This document shows, in pieces, positions 22,389 through 34,491 of a DNA stretch of 64,000 nucleotides. Each line of letters begins with the position of its first letter. Positions within the stretch are counted from its first letter, which is position 1. Location: NCBI GenBank assembly GCA_036872755.1, contig JAVHNS010000002.1, forward strand, positions 806,001-870,000, written 5' to 3'. The stretch comes from Orbilia blumenaviensis (taxonomy: Eukaryota > Ascomycota > Orbiliomycetes > Orbiliales > Orbiliaceae). Under the pieces are notes generated by a model. The model was not told the origin of the DNA. It ran no database searches and saw nothing but the letters and a program-made list of their open reading frames with translations. The translations under genes were made by a program, and so were the position numbers.

Positions 22389-24801
22389 ATGTCTAAAATG
22401 TTCAAGTCTATCAACCGAGCTGTTAAGAAGCTCACGGAGGAAGCGCCGCAGGGCAATGACCAGATGATAATCAAGGTCAAACGCCTAGATTCTCGATTTA
22501 ATCGGCGAGGGCACCAAGTAGTTGTAGACTCCGGGACAGTCCCGACGATCGAGGCTGATAACTTCGATCCTAATGGTGCATACGTTCTCGTCCACTGCAA
22601 GTATTTCAACCAACTCGGCTTGTTACATCGTCAAACTCTTGATATCAAAAGTTTGATGGTGAAGAAAGTCTTGAAGGAAGTCATTGGAGACAACTACCCA
22701 GGGATCAGTTTCAACACAGCCAATATCGTGTTAGAGTACCCGTTGAGGTGCCTATGGCATTATCGGGATGAGATCCGATATGTGGCCAAAGAGGACAAGA
22801 AATCAGAGAAAGGTCGGCATTTGAAGCTGTTGCTTGACTTTCTAGACGCAGAGTTCGCAAAGCTGGACGCGGACTATAACAACTACATGGAGCAAGGCTT
22901 GACTTCATTTGATATGTGAGTACCAATACTTGCGAAAAGGCTTCCGCGGCTATACTTTTTGTAGATATTAATAACTGGTGGCAGCATGTGGACCCTCTTC
23001 AAACCTGGTGAGCTTGTTTACACAAGTTTTGACGGCCATGCTCGAGTCTTTGAGGCAAAGGGATACAAGGAACAATCGATTAGCGCCTCCTTATATGGCG
23101 TTATCGATGGAAGTTACATCGACTACAATGGGGACGAATTTGGGTACGCTCAGAGATACGTTTTAAACCCAGATTTTGACGGGACCCGTAAGATTACCGA
23201 CCTCGACGCCTTCCCTTTAAAGTTCCACCCCAGAGAAAAGGAGGTCAGGCATGATTTGATCTCTCGTGGACGAAAATTCGAGAGTTTGGCTGGTATTCAC
23301 TGTATGGATTACAATGGGCCCACTATTTCTGGGGCAGGGCATTGGGGGTCTAAGCTGTTTGTAAGTAAACTGCTTAGCGTAGTTCTCAATTATGGGGAGT
23401 GCTAACGGAATCTTATAGGTTAATGGACGGGTCATGGTTGACGTCAAGACTCATGTTCACTACCATCCGGAAAAGGTGGTTGCGATCAGCTCGTTACATG
23501 GGGACAAAGAAAAGATCAAAGAAGTTGCCGATTCCCAGAATAAGCCCCAGTACACTACTGGTGGTTATCATAACGGTGTCTACTACGAAGAAGTTTTATC
23601 CCAGGGTGCGAACAACGTCACAATGAATGTAACTTTGCCCGCAGATGGCAGCGGACAAGACTTAAAGAATAAGACGAAGCAAAACCAGAAAAGCAAAGCG
23701 CTCGTCGTATTAACAGATGAGCAACTATTACTTTGTTCTAGTCTCATCTATGGGTTTGCGTTGAACGAAAAGCAGTGGGGTATGTGATCTGTCTATTGCG
23801 ATAATACCTTGGTTCTTAAAATCTAGAAGTTGTACTAACTTGCTTTAGTCCAACTGTTTGTCGACTTGCTCGAACCAGTGAGATGGAATACAATATCATT
23901 TGATCAGCTAGTGCTTCCCAAGACACAAAAGCAACTCGTTAAGGCGTTGGTTGAATCCCATCAAACCTCAACCTCGAACTTTGACGATTTCATTGCCGGG
24001 AAGGGTAAGGGGCTGATCTGCTGCTTGCACGGTTCTCCAGGATGTGGTAAAACAATGACTGCTGTTAGTTATATCCTAAATCTCCTTAAATTTTCGTACT
24101 CGAGACTGATAGAGACTGTACTATTTATAGGAATCTGTCGCGGAATTTACAAAATCTCCGCTCTACACAATTTCAGCAGGTGACCTTGGGGCTGACCCAG
24201 CTGAGATGGAGAAAGCACTTTCGAAGATCCTTCGACTATGTACCATTTGGAATGCTGTGCTTCTCCTTGACGAGGCTGATGTGTTCCTTGAGGAGCGATC
24301 CCTTCACGACCTTGGCCGCAATGCCTTAGTATCCATCTTTTTAAGAATGTTGGAATATTGTAAGTTGTTTTGAATCTACCTCTCGCGGTGATATTGAAGG
24401 GGGGTCTTTCTAACCTTTGATACCTTCTAGACTCTGGAATTCTCTTCCTAACCACAAATCGGGTCAAGACCTTTGATGAGGCATTCCAATCCCGTATACA
24501 TGTTGCTCTTCGTTATCGTGATCTTGACAAGTCCGCCCGTGAGCAAGTCTGGCGCAATTTCATCCAGAAAATAGAGGCCTCTGGCAACACAACCGCGATT
24601 AAAGAGGCGGATTATGAGTTCTTGGGATCCGTCCCACTCAACGGCCGACAAATCAAGAACGCTGCCAGGACTGCGTTGAGCTTGGCAGAAAATATGGGCG
24701 AGAAATTGAGTGTGGAGAGTGTGAAGAGTGTTTTGGGAATCGTCGAGGCTTTTGAAAGGGATTTCAAGGAGCTGAAGAAGGCAAAAGAACTTGGGCCTTG
24801 A
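22389..24801 (+). CDS. AAA ATPase with fungal DUF7025-type N-terminal region
   Basis: Six exons (22389-22915, 22985-23360, 23419-23779, 23849-24063, 24131-24359, 24431-24801) join in phase to 692 residues. The N-terminal 400 residues resemble the region that precedes the ATPase module in a large fungal family (GISFNTANIVLEYPLRCLWHY, MWTLFKPGE, GRKFESLAGIHCMDYNGP). The C-terminal AAA domain has Walker A (GSPGCGKT), Walker B with glutamate (LLLDEADVFLEE), sensor 1 (LFLTTNR) and an arginine-finger region (AFQSRIHVALRY). Family members are common in filamentous ascomycetes, usually cytosolic, and mostly uncharacterised. All ATPase residues I looked for are present, so it should bind and hydrolyse ATP. 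The substrate is unknown, and nearness to the terpene synthase is no evidence of a shared pathway. Confidence 0.9.
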
Positions 24802-25266
24802 AAGAAAAAAAGAGTCTAGGAGCCATCGTTATTCATTCCTAAGCCTACTTTAGTGTACTATTGAACTGCTGAGTAGCGTTTTTGTTACCTGTAAAGATTC
24901 GATTTAAAGAACTAGCCTAATTCTTCTGAAAGACCCTTCATGGTCCTATTTATTCGACTTTGACTAGCGCCTCGAATATTTCTTTATGCATATAATAGCT
25001 ATCAGAATAGATAATTTCGAATGATTAATGCGAGCATATACTTGCTCACGGGACAGAGGAGCTAGATATTAATATTATCATTTTGTCTATATATATGAGG
25101 TAAATATCTAGATACCTAAAGTATATAAGAGTCAAAAGCAATATAAAAACCAGATTCAGTACAAAAAGATTGAAAGAAATGAAATATTTTAGCACATAGA
25201 AATCAAAAGTTAAAGTATTATAAACATGATTTCTATATACTGGGGGCACTAGTTAGGGGACAACGG
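24802..25266. other. Intergenic, very AT-rich
   Basis: Convergent gene ends flank this AT-rich spacer of about 465 bases. It should contain both 3' UTRs and poly(A) sites. Nothing else is seen. Confidence 0.6.
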
Positions 25267-27862
25267 TTAAGCTGAGGGACTGATATAAAATGGCTCCTCA
25301 TCTGTCGGTGTGATCCACCAATCAGCAAGTTGAAATCCTTCCATACTATGATATTCCCTAATATGCAACAGCATTTCAATCTTTTGACAGTTTATTGGGG
25401 GCCTGACAAGGCTTCGATCGGCGGAAATATATAATCTTCCATTTTCATCGAAATTTTTATTTGCTTTCAGCAAGAAAGCATTACCCCAACTTGATGAAGT
25501 GGAATGGCGTAGAATAACGAGGCAGTCAGTGATCCATTCTGGAATGAGAATATCAGAATCATTGTCGCTGGCGGCATTGCTAGATTTTGACGACCAAACA
25601 GGAAGGGTACTAGAGTAGCCCTCTTTTGTGATATTGCGATTCCGAACCAAGCTACTCAGCCAGTATCTCCCGGCTGTACTCTCGCTGTCGAAGTGAATAT
25701 AATAATTGAGTCCCTTCTGGCACATATCTCGAATATAATCGCCACCCAAGATGTTAAGATCACCAAACGGCTGAAGCGGCAAAGCGGGTTCTCCTTTGAG
25801 ATTTATATGTTTTACGACACCGCAGTAACCAATCCATTCAGACCACACTTGATATTTGTCGCCGCCGCCGGGAAAGAATGGAGCTGGGTAATTTTGATCA
25901 ATCATTCGTTTCATAAACTCGTCAGATTTTGGCAAGAGAGCTGCCTTTTCGGTCGGGGTTGGGAAAATGAGAGTTTCGGCGTTAATGCTTGGGAGGGTAG
26001 TGGGTTCAGTATAAGGGGGATCCGATGTAGAAGTTGACACCCGGGGTGACGAGTCAACCCAATTAGGACCTGGCGCAATAGTGAAATCGGGGTTCGTTTC
26101 AGGGTCGTATGGAGATTGGCCCGGGCTTGTAGGGACATCTGCAACTGGAGTCTTAGGGGGTGCAGGATATTGTGTCGTGATAGAAACATAAACTTCAACC
26201 CAATTATCCCATGTACCCTCGATGGTTTTATTCCAGGTAGTGTTGGTCCTGTGATCCCAGACGATATCATAACGTGTCGGTACAGCGGGATATTTACCAC
26301 CATTAGCCCTCCAGCTAGACATGATTGAAATATGATCGGCTCTAGTAGGAGCCCCGGTTGCGATTGGGTTGATGTAAATAGAGTAGGGGTCATCTGGACA
26401 ATCGCCCCGCATAGGAATAACTTCGAAAGTGGTGTTGATGATTGGCTCAAATAAAGTCACAATAGGACCAACAATGCTGCTCGCTGGTATTGATATCGAT
26501 GAGGCCCGTGGAGTAGAGGTTGTAACCTGCCTCCAAGTAGAGCCAGAGACGTGTGTTACGGTGTGGGTGATGTCGAAAAAGGCGTCTGCAATCAGCGATC
26601 CAGAGACCTCGGGCAAACGGGCAGCGCTTGTTATAGTCGCCATACTGATAGATATTTGGGGCTCCCGGTTGCTCGCATCGTTTTTACGTAACAAGGAGGC
26701 CGCTGTAGTCGTTCCGGCACCAGCTTCACTTCTAACCTCATCCCCATTAGCCATATTGGTGTTAATATCGGGGGCAATCGGCTCAGGCCTTCCTGCAGTA
26801 TGTGTGTGCAAGATCTCGAAAACGGAAGGGCCGTAAACTAGATATATTGGAATTGTAATGTAAATAATCATATCTTGAAATTATAACAACCAGACAAAAG
26901 GTGTCCCTTGACTTACTTGTTACCTCCTCCTCATCAGTAGCAATAGCGACAGTTCGAGTTTCATATTCGGTGTGTACCACATCGGAATCCACTTCTCGAG
27001 ATTCTATAGTGTAGACGATAATGATATTAGCCATACGTCTACTAATTTTGTAACCTTTTTTTAATATATACTATAGTACATCTGATTACATACCATTAGC
27101 TGTGTCAACATCTTCCGAATTATAAACTGAAGGTTCGGCACTGCGGGGAAGCCTTGAAGGAACAGGATTTGGGTGAGTGTGGCTAACGCGAGCTGTAATA
27201 GTCTTTCCATCTTCTACAAGCTCAACGAGCGGAATAACTTGGTCTGGCTTCGGTGGCTTCCCATCTATTCAGTATATTCTCGTCAGTATGTTTTCCACTT
27301 CTGTCATCTCCTTCAAATATATCTATTTATGTCAATTTCTGTACGGGATATAAATATTCAAAGAGAACGCTGTTTAAAAAATATTGGGTTTTGCACGAAA
27401 ACATTGCCTAGCTAAGTTTAAGTAGCTAGTAGTGCGGAGCATAGCCGTATGCGGTAGCTGGATATTACATGGATCACGCACACATAAACGGGAAATTCAG
27501 GATAGCTCAATCCTTGATGACTTACTTTTAGAATTGCGAAGAGATTGGTAGGCATATCTCCCCATGATGTTAGTTTCTTGGGCATCTCTAGCTACAAGAG
27601 AGCCATTGTTGACATCGCTCTGAGGGAAAGAGTTGTGAAGAGGCCTAGGTATGGCGCATACAACAAGAGACCCAATCAAAATAATAACCAATATGGAGTA
27701 AGGTAATAAGGAGCAACATGGAAGCCCTTTGGATGAAGTTGAGGCCTGGAGTTTTGGGCACTCAGAGGCCGTACATCCACTGGGTTTTTCGTCAAGTGCA
27801 ATTTCACACATGTCTGTGTGATCCTCCACACCGTTCCGACTTCTCACGGGTTCAGGCTGCAT
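25267..27862 (-). CDS. Type II membrane protein of unknown function
   Basis: Four exons on the minus strand (27526-27862, 27094-27264, 26917-27003, 25267-26837) join in phase to 721 residues. A Cys-containing cytoplasmic N-terminus (about 50 residues) precedes one membrane segment (SLLPYSILVIILIGSLVVCAI). The rest should face outside. That part is a Ser/Thr/Pro-rich stretch followed by a globular-looking C-terminal domain of about 250 residues with conserved-looking Trp/Tyr/Gly and cysteines (YQVWSEWIGYCGVVKHINL, DWWITPTDEEPFY). Charged KTITARV and VHTEYETRTVAIA segments in the middle resemble linker repeats. I recognise no family. The next two minus-strand genes upstream are also secreted-type orphans, so this may be a surface-protein neighbourhood. 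Confidence 0.68.
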
Positions 27863-28269
27863 ATTGAAGTGCTGATATATATATGTTTCGAATATCTCGA
27901 GTTTATCAGGTTTTCTGGATAAAAGTAATGTTATGATATACCTGAAAGGGGATGCGAAAAGATGAAATTGAGAGGGTATAATAAAAGCAGAGTGAGATAG
28001 TGGTTATATAGTACCAGGATTGTATAAATGTGAATTATGATCGACATCTAAAAAAGAACAGTTTCTAGAATGCCTGAGTGTCCTCAAGGAGTAGCGCCAG
28101 CTCTTACCTTAAAAAAATAGTCACATTCACGCCACAGCGTATCTATAAATTTAGGGCCTGGATAATTACAGGGTAGCTGAAATACGTTCGCTATATATAC
28201 CCAAACGTATTCCTGATAGTTCAAACGTTAGGGTTATCTAATGATAGATGCAGTAACTAGTTTGATTAA
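27863..28269. other. Intergenic, AT-rich
   Basis: About 400 bases between two same-strand genes. It should contain the promoter of the type II membrane protein gene and the 3' UTR of the secreted gene upstream. Nothing else is seen. Confidence 0.5.
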
Positions 28270-29079
28270 TTAATTAATTACGATACTGCTTTGGTCCATC
28301 ATACCGATTCTCTGTGGTCCAGCATCATCCACCGTCAGCAAAGATTCACTCTCCACAAGATTACGTCGGCTGATTGTTCCAGTTCTATTAAGTTCTGTCT
28401 GTAGGATACTTTTTGAGCAGTCTTTGAAACCATTATAAGACCCGTTATCTCCCAGTTCGTTTTGACATTCAATCACATACCGGGCGATATTCCGTAGTGT
28501 TGAGAAAGTGCCGTCCTTATAACAGCTTTGGAGGGCGCTATAATATTCTTTCACGCACTTCCCATCGTCACTGATAATGCAAGGAGCAGTCACAGTTGGG
28601 GGCATGCTGCAAGTTCCTAAATATATAGCGACTCCGTAATTAGCTGTTTGATCGTTTCCAGAGATTTACCGATTATCTCATTTTTATCATTAACATTGAA
28701 ATATAGGGTCAGAGACGTGCACATATGGGGCAGTTGCCATACCTGTTGGGGTCATACTGCTGGCAGCAGTGCTAGTCGTAGGGCTAGATCGGGCCCCAGC
28801 CGAAGTACCCCCATCCGGCCCGCTATAGAAACTTGTTATTGTTTCTGACGGAGCTGTGATCGTCTCCACAGTTGTCAGATACGAGGTGTATGTAGGTGTA
28901 ACTGAAAGTTTCCCGGAAACCTCTCGAGCATCAATCTCCACACTAGCTATCTCGTTTTCTAAGCTATTAATCGCCGTTTCATTCGCCTGGTTGATGTGAA
29001 TCCCAGCAGCGGCATCGAGGGTTGCGGCGATAGCGGGTCGTAACCATAGGAGGACAAACCAGGGAATTCTTTGTCTCAT
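28270..29079 (-). CDS. Small secreted protein, Cys-containing, orphan
   Basis: Two exons (28743-29079 and 28270-28616; donor GTATGG, acceptor TAG) join in phase to 227 residues. A signal peptide (MRQRIPWFVLLWLRPAIAA) is followed by a helical stretch, a Ser/Thr-rich linker (GARSSPTTSTAASSMTP) and a C-terminal part with six cysteines (TAPCIISDDGKCVKEYY, LQSCYKDG, VIECQNELGDNG, GFKDCSKS). The even cysteine number suggests disulfides. An upstream in-frame ATG at 29148 would add a second hydrophobic stretch; I chose 29079 because it gives a standard signal peptide. No family is recognised. It is probably extracellular or wall-associated and is a candidate effector by general features only. Confidence 0.62.
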
Positions 29080-29116
29080 GTTTGAACTACCTAGGTATAT
29101 ACCTATAAAGAAGTAT

Positions 29117-29368
29117 TTATAGAGTGTTAGCAACGTGGTTGTGTTCAAGCGGCTGGCAAGTAATGATCTTCCCTGATGCTCTTCTAATGAGCTTCTTGAG
29201 GCTGATGATCATGTTGCGACTACGCACCACATTTTTAGAGCATTTCGTAGGAGATGTGGTCTGAGTCAATTTTGGAGGACATTTGCGGCATTGAGGCCCT
29301 GGGGGACAAATATTAAATATACCCGTCAGCATGCCCCAAAATATGACTGAGAGAATTAAATTGTACAT
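29117..29368 (-). CDS. Possible very small secreted Cys-rich protein
   Basis: An 83-codon frame with an ATG and a hydrophobic start (MYNLILSVIFWGMLTGIFNI). A dense cysteine motif follows (CPPGPQCRKCPP), with two more cysteines, then a basic tail. It lies only 38 bases upstream of the next minus-strand gene, so it may be a separate small gene or an upstream exon of it. No family is recognised. Confidence 0.35.
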   Translation of the reverse strand: MYNLILSVIFWGMLTGIFNICPPGPQCRKCPPKLTQTTSPTKCSKNVVRSRNMIISLKKLIRRASGKIITCQPLEHNHVANTL

Positions 29369-30894
29369 TTACCTACATACTTTCTTTTTGGAATTTTCCG
29401 AAGGCCTATAATTCTGTAATCGAAGGTAATATTAATAGAAGCTAGTCTTTTGAGGGCCGAATGTAGCATGTAGGTAGCGATGGACATAGATACCGAAACA
29501 CGGAAAATAACGAATGATCAAATATTTGCAACTTGTCTTATAATTGATTTAAACGGGCCCGGGCCCCCGAACCCCCCCCCCCCTTTGTATAAAAACATGC
29601 GTATATACCTAGGTACCTACCTAGCTTATATAGTGCGAGAAGGAACTCCGGAATAACCGAGATTTACAATTATATATATTAATATATTAATGGTTGGGTA
29701 TTCGGCAGGCAGTAACTAGTTGGTAGCACCACTAAGCATATAATTCGTTAACTTAGATGCCTGCACTAGCCCTCTTAATAGGTTCCCGTGTGGTTCATGT
29801 GTATCTACATGTACATGTGCATGTTCCTATAGCCCATGAGGCCTGGGAATAACACCGCGCCAAAACATGGCCAAAAATGCAACATTTCCAACGCAGTCTA
29901 GACAATTAAAGCTAGCTAGCCGCTATTTCTATTGTCAATACTAATTCGAGGAAACAACAATAAAAAAAAGAAGATTTACAATATCATTCTTAGTGCTTTA
30001 GTAGGCGTCTAATGTCCTGTGATAGTCGCATTAGATCAAAACTCACGAGCAACCACCCGCTCGGCGATGGTAATAAGGTCGAGATGTAGTGATAACTGTT
30101 TGTGGGCACTCATGATAATTAGGGCTCGGCCATGTAATACCGACACTGGAAATTTATTATGAAGTTTTCAAGTATTTAAAGTACCTTCATTGAAAAGCTT
30201 CGCACGCAAGTCTCGTGACTAATCTCCCTCTTCTACCAATACTCCATCGTAAATTTCACCATAACCTCATCTTCATTTTCTATACCAAACCTTCACCGAC
30301 AAACCTTCCTCGCAGCTTCCCAAAGCTGCACCTTATCAAGCCCGTTGGATAAAGTAAAGCCTCCTCAAGGTGTCGTTCATACTTTCAAACTTCTCCAATG
30401 CAATCATTCGATAAGTCTCCAATGACACATACAATGTGAGTTACCCGGTCAACCCATAGACTTGATAGGTCTCAAATCCTGTTTAGAAGACCTCCCTACG
30501 CGTAAAAAAGAGGGGGAAATCGATTAGGAAGGGGAAGTAAAGGGAAAGATTGCGGAGACGCGAGACGTCTGAATTCCCGATTTCCTTTGGTCTCGCATGC
30601 ATATAGCATTGCCTTCGATGGGGTTGTCGTAAATCGCCCTCCTCCCCACACCCAAAACATCCATTACCTTCCGTTTAGCCCTTCTAGTATCCCTTACTCT
30701 CCTTCTTTCATTTTCTTACCGCCCTTGCCCGCTTTCTTTTCTCCTCTTCTCTTCCTCCTCTCCCCCTCCTCTCCAATAGTCTGCACCTATCTCATTATAC
30801 CGCCCCTCATCCGAGGGGTAATCCATCGAGCAGGTTTAGGGTACCGCTTCCAGGACTTCATTCTAACAAACCTTCTACTATCAGGAACTTCAAG
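29369..30894. other. Intergenic region with GC-rich island and C-run
   Basis: About 1.5 kb with no supportable gene. It holds a GGGCCCGGGCCC palindrome next to a run of 12 C (about 29554-29583), inside an otherwise AT-rich region. A long pyrimidine-rich tract before 30895 looks like the leader of the zinc-finger gene. A 130-codon frame at 30587-30979 covers that tract and its low-complexity Pro/Ser/Leu translation looks non-genic. Confidence 0.55.
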
Positions 30895-32230
30895 ATGCCT
30901 CCCCCAATTAACCCTTATCATCAAGAATGCATTCCATGCAACTGGCTGTAAGTGCTCCGAAATAGCATCTCTAGACTAGCCTCCGAGGCTTCCTGCTTGA
31001 AACTCTACTCAGTTGCTGATATACACTTTCCGCGCAGCTTTTCATCAGCCACTGAACTTCAAAACCATATTATTCAACACCATGCCTCAATCATCTGCAT
31101 TACTTGTGACAAGAAGCCCTTCAAAGGAACAGATGCTTTCAAAGCCCACTACCCATTCAAATTGCATCAGTTTGAGTGTGGTAAATGTGGGGTCAGCCTC
31201 AACGGAACTGACCCCCATAGTCTCGCCAAAGCTTTCGGTCATCTAAAAGCTTGTCAATCCATCCTTGATCGCCACTGTTCCAAGGTCTACCAGATCCCAG
31301 AGGCCTACTACGAACATTGCCGTACCGATAAAGAACACATCAGGATTGCGGATGCTTGGGAGTAAGTTGATATTAGTCATCATATTCAAGAAAACCTTTT
31401 TGGGCAATCCAGAGATAAGCTGATATGAAATCTACAACAGACATGAAGAATATTTAAAGAGATGCAAAGCCCGCGAGGAACGTGAGCTTGAAAAGAAGAA
31501 AAAAGCGGCTGAAATCAAGGCCTATTGGGCAGCCTATGACGCCCAGATGGCCGAAGAGCGTGCTGAGTATCAACTTCAACAAGAACGCTACACTCCATTT
31601 GAACCTCTTGTGGAGCCCGTTAAAAAGAAGGATGCTCCAAAGAAGAGGAATGCCTCTAAGAAGGAGGATGTCTCCAAGAAAGAGGATGTCCCTAAGAAGA
31701 AGAAGGAAGCTTCCAAAAATAAAGACTACCAAAAGAAGAATACCTCAAAGAAGACCGAAAGCCCAGCCCAGCCTGCGCGCTCGATCAATCTCAACTTCTA
31801 TGAGGCTCATGGGAACAAGATTGAATTCATCGACTCCGACAAATCGAATCAGAGCACCGAAGACTACCCAACTGACTGGACTGATCATGCTACAATGTCA
31901 GAGGAGGAAAAGATGCCACTTAAGGAACGCATGAGCAGGAAGAAACGAAGAGATAAGCGTGCTGCTAAAGCTGCAGCTAAGAAGGCTGAAGATGAAGCAC
32001 GTAAAGAACGAGAGAATAAACTGGCCCTCGAAGCGATCGAAGCGGCTCGTTTGGAAGCACGAATGAAACTCAGCGCGGAAGAATTGAAGCAATTGGAGGA
32101 GGCGGAACGCAAGGAGGCTGAAAGAATGAAAGAGATTAAAGAGATGGTGAGGGATTGGGCGCTCAAGATGGCCGAAACTCGTCGCGAGTATCAGCGCATG
32201 ATGCTAGAAAGCTACGAGGAAGACGACTAA
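30895..32230 (+). CDS. C2H2 zinc-finger protein with Lys/Glu-rich coiled coil
   Basis: Three exons (30895-30947, 31038-31361, 31441-32230) join in phase to 388 residues. The start is MPPPINPYHQEC. The first exon and the start of the second form one C2H2 finger (CIPC-x12-HIIQH), split by the first intron. A CITCDKKPF and a FECGKCG pair with downstream His follow, suggesting two degenerate fingers. From residue 125 the protein is a highly charged helix: a run of KKxxASKKED-like repeats (about 31620-31760) and then a long Ala/Glu/Lys/Arg coiled coil. I recognise no named family. A nuclear or nucleic-acid-linked role is plausible but inferred; the coiled coil suggests a structural part. Confidence 0.75.
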
Positions 32231-33146
32231 ATTTCAGCGACTGGACACCCTCTTTGGCCGAAGTACTTTTACAAAGGCTTGCTGAGGCTTAAGTGTTTAC
32301 AAAGGTCGACTGAGTTTATTCTTTTTGATATACAGACATAAACGCATGTATGCATAAATCGCTCTCAACGATATTGGTATTCTTGTCTGCGACGAGGGCT
32401 GGCAAGTAATAAATAAATTAATACCCATTCAATATCAATGGCTACAATTTTATGCAGTCTTGGTGCTATGAGTGCCATAAACTGTGCAGCTTAAGACTTG
32501 AATGGAATTCGATACTCAGATTTAATATAATATCTTTCCCTCCAAGCTAGTCTCGGTGTCAGATACTCCACAAAACCTTTTGGTAAATGTATGGCAGCTA
32601 AGATAATTACCTAAGTACTGGTCTTGGTCCTAGTTTAGTGCCTACTTAGATGGTCATGAACTCTTGAGTTAAAGCTTTGTAATTCAATATTTAGAGCGCC
32701 CATTGCAACGAAAAGGTTAGGTTTCGAGCGCTCATAGGTGGCCTAGCTGTCGCTAGCTACTAACTAGTTTCTTTGTTCCTGAGACCCTGTCTCAGGTAAA
32801 TCCCCCTTCACTATTCTATTTGATGAGTTGCTATATTTGTCTCTGTATCTAGAACTTTTGTCGGCCCAGCACACCCTCTGCCACAATATTTTCAATATCG
32901 TTGCGAAAAGATTACTTCCTTTAAATACTACGACGCGTCCACAAAACACTTCAGCCTACCACATATAGACCCACAGACCCACTACCACTACCCAGCTCGC
33001 ATACCTCCAGCTACGCCCACAGCCACTACAGCATTTTCATTCAAGTCCTTCATCAGCTTGGCTTCACCCTGAATCTACCAGTCGAATACCTTGAAACCCC
33101 TTCTTTTCTATCTCCCATTGCTTTGACAGACCGTTCTGTTTGAGCG
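32231..33146. other. Intergenic region
   Basis: About 900 bases, with 3' UTR sequence of the zinc-finger gene on the left and a C/A-rich leader (about 32950-33140) before the next gene. No gene is supported. Confidence 0.55.
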
Positions 33147-34491
33147 ATGTTGGTGGTGGTTGAGGATTCCGGTGCTCCGGGTTCAAACGATCAAGGAGAA
33201 ACTAGCGATCCCGGTACCTTGGATTTAACGGACCAAGAAAAGACCGAGGACTCCGGTGTTCCAGGTTCAGATCAAAGTAAATTTGATGACCCTGGTGCTT
33301 CAGGACTAGATTACCAAGGGAAGACTGATACATCCAGTGCCCCAGGTCCAAATGATCAAGGGAAAACTGATGATCTCGGTGTCCCGGGTCCAGATGACGA
33401 AACGGAAACGACAGATCCAGTTTCAAAGCAGCAGGTAATTATCATAAATCCATCCAGGAACTTGGTTCGACTAGTCTGAACAATGCTAAAAACAGTACCA
33501 CTAGGCGTCATCTGGTCTCTTGAACCAGCCCTCACAAGGTGGCCAGGCTCCACCCTCAGTCCATAGCACTATCCCTCACATTGAAGGGGATTTAATGACT
33601 CTTTGCAATGATTTCTCCAAGTTTTCGATTACCAGAAACGCCCAGCACCGTAACACTCTGGGAGGAGAAGATCAACCGACCTCAGAACCTCAGACTCGGT
33701 TTGATCTTCAGACGGAACTATCCGAATTCAAAATTCCTGAGCTGAAGGAAATTATCGGGTTCTACAAGGAGATGGAACAGCAACTCGGGCAAGACTCAAA
33801 TGGCAAAATCCTTCAAGCCCTACGGAAGTATCTCAGCGAAGGAGTGGCCGTAAATGATAAATGCAATGATTCATTGGCTAGCCAAATAGATATGGGCAAG
33901 GAGAGTCCACAACAGGCACCACGTTCTGTTAAAACTTTGGATCCAGCCACATCGATCCCTAAGAGCGAAAACCAGCAGGTTGATGCGGACATGGGCACTT
34001 TAGAGAAAAAGTACAAAGATTCGCACCCTGACCTTGACAAACTGCAACTGGAGCTGAAGCTCCAACAGTTTGACAACCGCGAACTTCTTTTGGACCAAAA
34101 ACGCCTTCATTTGCTCCTCGAGATCGCAAAATTTCAGGAGATAGGTATTCTTGAATTGTGGTCTGAAGAGAAGGAAGAATATCAACAACATAAAGCGGAG
34201 GCTGAATACCTCCGGGATGCACTAGCAGCCTCCCAGACAAAAAATGCGGAACTCGAATCTCAGTTGCATGATAAGGCTAGGGAGTTGCAACAGGCCTCTG
34301 ACAAGCTGTACCAGAATAACGAAAAGCTGACCAAAGTTGAGAAGGAACGAAAGACTTCAGGCAACGCTCTCCATCGCCGTGGCTTACAGGCTGAGATTAT
34401 GCGAAACCAAATCAATAACTTAGAAGCGGACAAGCAGCGTCTAGAGCGCGCTGCGGCTGCCCGCAATAAATACCACCGGGACGGTAGATAG
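33147..34491 (+). CDS. Coiled-coil protein with six 14-residue acidic repeats
   Basis: Two exons (33147-33434, 33505-34491; donor GTAATT, acceptor TAG) join in phase to 424 residues. The first exon encodes six imperfect repeats of about 14 residues, of the pattern D-x-G-x-P-G-x-x-D-Q-x-K-T-D. The second exon has a Ser/Gln-rich stretch, then a long helical part from about residue 240 to the end with heptad-like Leu/Glu/Lys spacing (LELKLQQFDNRELLLDQKRL, NAELESQLHDKARELQQA), ending in a basic tail. No known domain is visible. The neighbour upstream is also a charged coiled-coil protein of similar expression layout, but the two show no clear homology. Function unknown. Confidence 0.7.
33165..33420 (+). 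repeat. Tandem 42-bp coding repeats
   Basis: Six diverged units of about 42 bases in the first exon of the coiled-coil gene, encoding DSGAPGSNDQGETS, DPGTLDLTDQEKTE and four related units. Divergence among copies shows the array is not recent. Length change in whole codons would keep the frame. Confidence 0.85.

Noticed and set aside
30587..30979. 130-codon frame before the zinc-finger gene
   Set aside because: Its translation is a low-complexity Pro/Ser/Leu run from a pyrimidine-rich leader, and it overlaps the real first exon in another frame.
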